From the NCBI GenBank assembly GCA_037389465.1, contig JAZARR010000018.1, positions 27,448-91,447 on the forward strand: a stretch of 64,000 nucleotides of DNA, in the 5' to 3' direction. The position numbers were made by a program, and so were the translations under genes. The stretch comes from Baylisascaris procyonis (lineage: Eukaryota > Nematoda > Chromadorea > Rhabditida > Ascarididae). Shown one piece after another: positions 63,844-64,000 of this stretch (its first letter is position 1; each line of letters begins with the position of its first letter). The notes beneath the pieces are model-generated. The model did no database searches. It had not been told where the DNA came from and worked only from the letters and a program-made list of their open reading frames with translations.

Positions 63844-64000
63844 CTAGAACAGAAACTTTTCCTGTATCAATCGGATAGTAATAGTAAGCTCCTCTTGATG
63901 AGGGACAACAATCTTGGCATGGAAGGGGCGAATTCGACCTCCTTTCCAATACATTTTTGGAGACCATCCGCGGCGAACTAGATGAAATAGCATCAAATAT
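63844..64000. other. Upstream GCC2 intron or exon sequence, unresolved
   Basis: The acceptor TTCTGTTCTAG for the 63651-63843 exon lies at 63844-63854. No confident exon was seen in the remaining bases to the window end. Confidence 0.4.

Overview
The window is eukaryotic: about two thirds A+T, with genes split into many small exons (roughly 70-270 bp) bounded by GT...AG introns. The best guess is a nematode. Three genes place their first ATG 1-2 bases after a strong 3' splice site (TTTTAG, TTTGCAG, TTTTTGCAG), as expected for spliced-leader trans-splicing, and one gene encodes a major-sperm-protein (MSP) domain. I cannot name the species.

The dominant fact is a tandem duplication with a unit of about 30 kb. 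Bases 1-1892 are the tail of unit 1, 1893-31936 are unit 2, 31937-61710 are unit 3 (29,774 bp), and 61711-64000 is unique flank. The right breakpoint is visible as the point where unit 2 (31936) and unit 3 (61710) stop matching after a shared GATGGA. Unit 2 has lost about 3.1 kb across the unit 1/unit 2 junction, and the loss ends in a 38-bp minisatellite.

Each unit holds, from left to right: the 3' remains of an unrecognised gene (kept only in unit 3); WRAP53 (TCAB1, WD40 scaRNA/telomerase RNA carrier, minus strand); RINT1 (NRZ vesicle-tether subunit, minus); a 67-codon plus-strand ORF; a minus-strand gene for a charged disordered protein; an MSP-domain gene (plus); and the 3' end of GCC2 (GRIP-domain golgin, minus). 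Only at the right edge, where unit 3 runs into unique DNA, does GCC2 continue upstream with a complete GRIP domain. In unit 2 the GRIP domain is cut by the duplication junction, and in unit 1 only the last GCC2 exon remains.

The copies of WRAP53 and RINT1 are damaged in different places. Unit 2 WRAP53 lacks its last two exons. Unit 3 WRAP53 lacks exons 3-5, but these are all phase 0, so exon 2 can still join exon 6 in frame. Unit 2 RINT1 has a net 20-nt loss in exon 2 (frameshift) and an in-frame 54-nt loss in exon 10. Unit 3 RINT1 has a 1-nt loss in exon 9. Unit 3 also lost the terminal exon of the MSP gene. No single unit in this window holds an undamaged set. This is either ongoing decay and subfunctionalisation after duplication, or collapsed haplotypes/assembly error; coverage and long reads would decide. 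RINT1 and GCC2 both act in Golgi-linked membrane traffic in other animals, WRAP53 in RNA trafficking in the nucleus. I see no sign that the genes form one pathway here.
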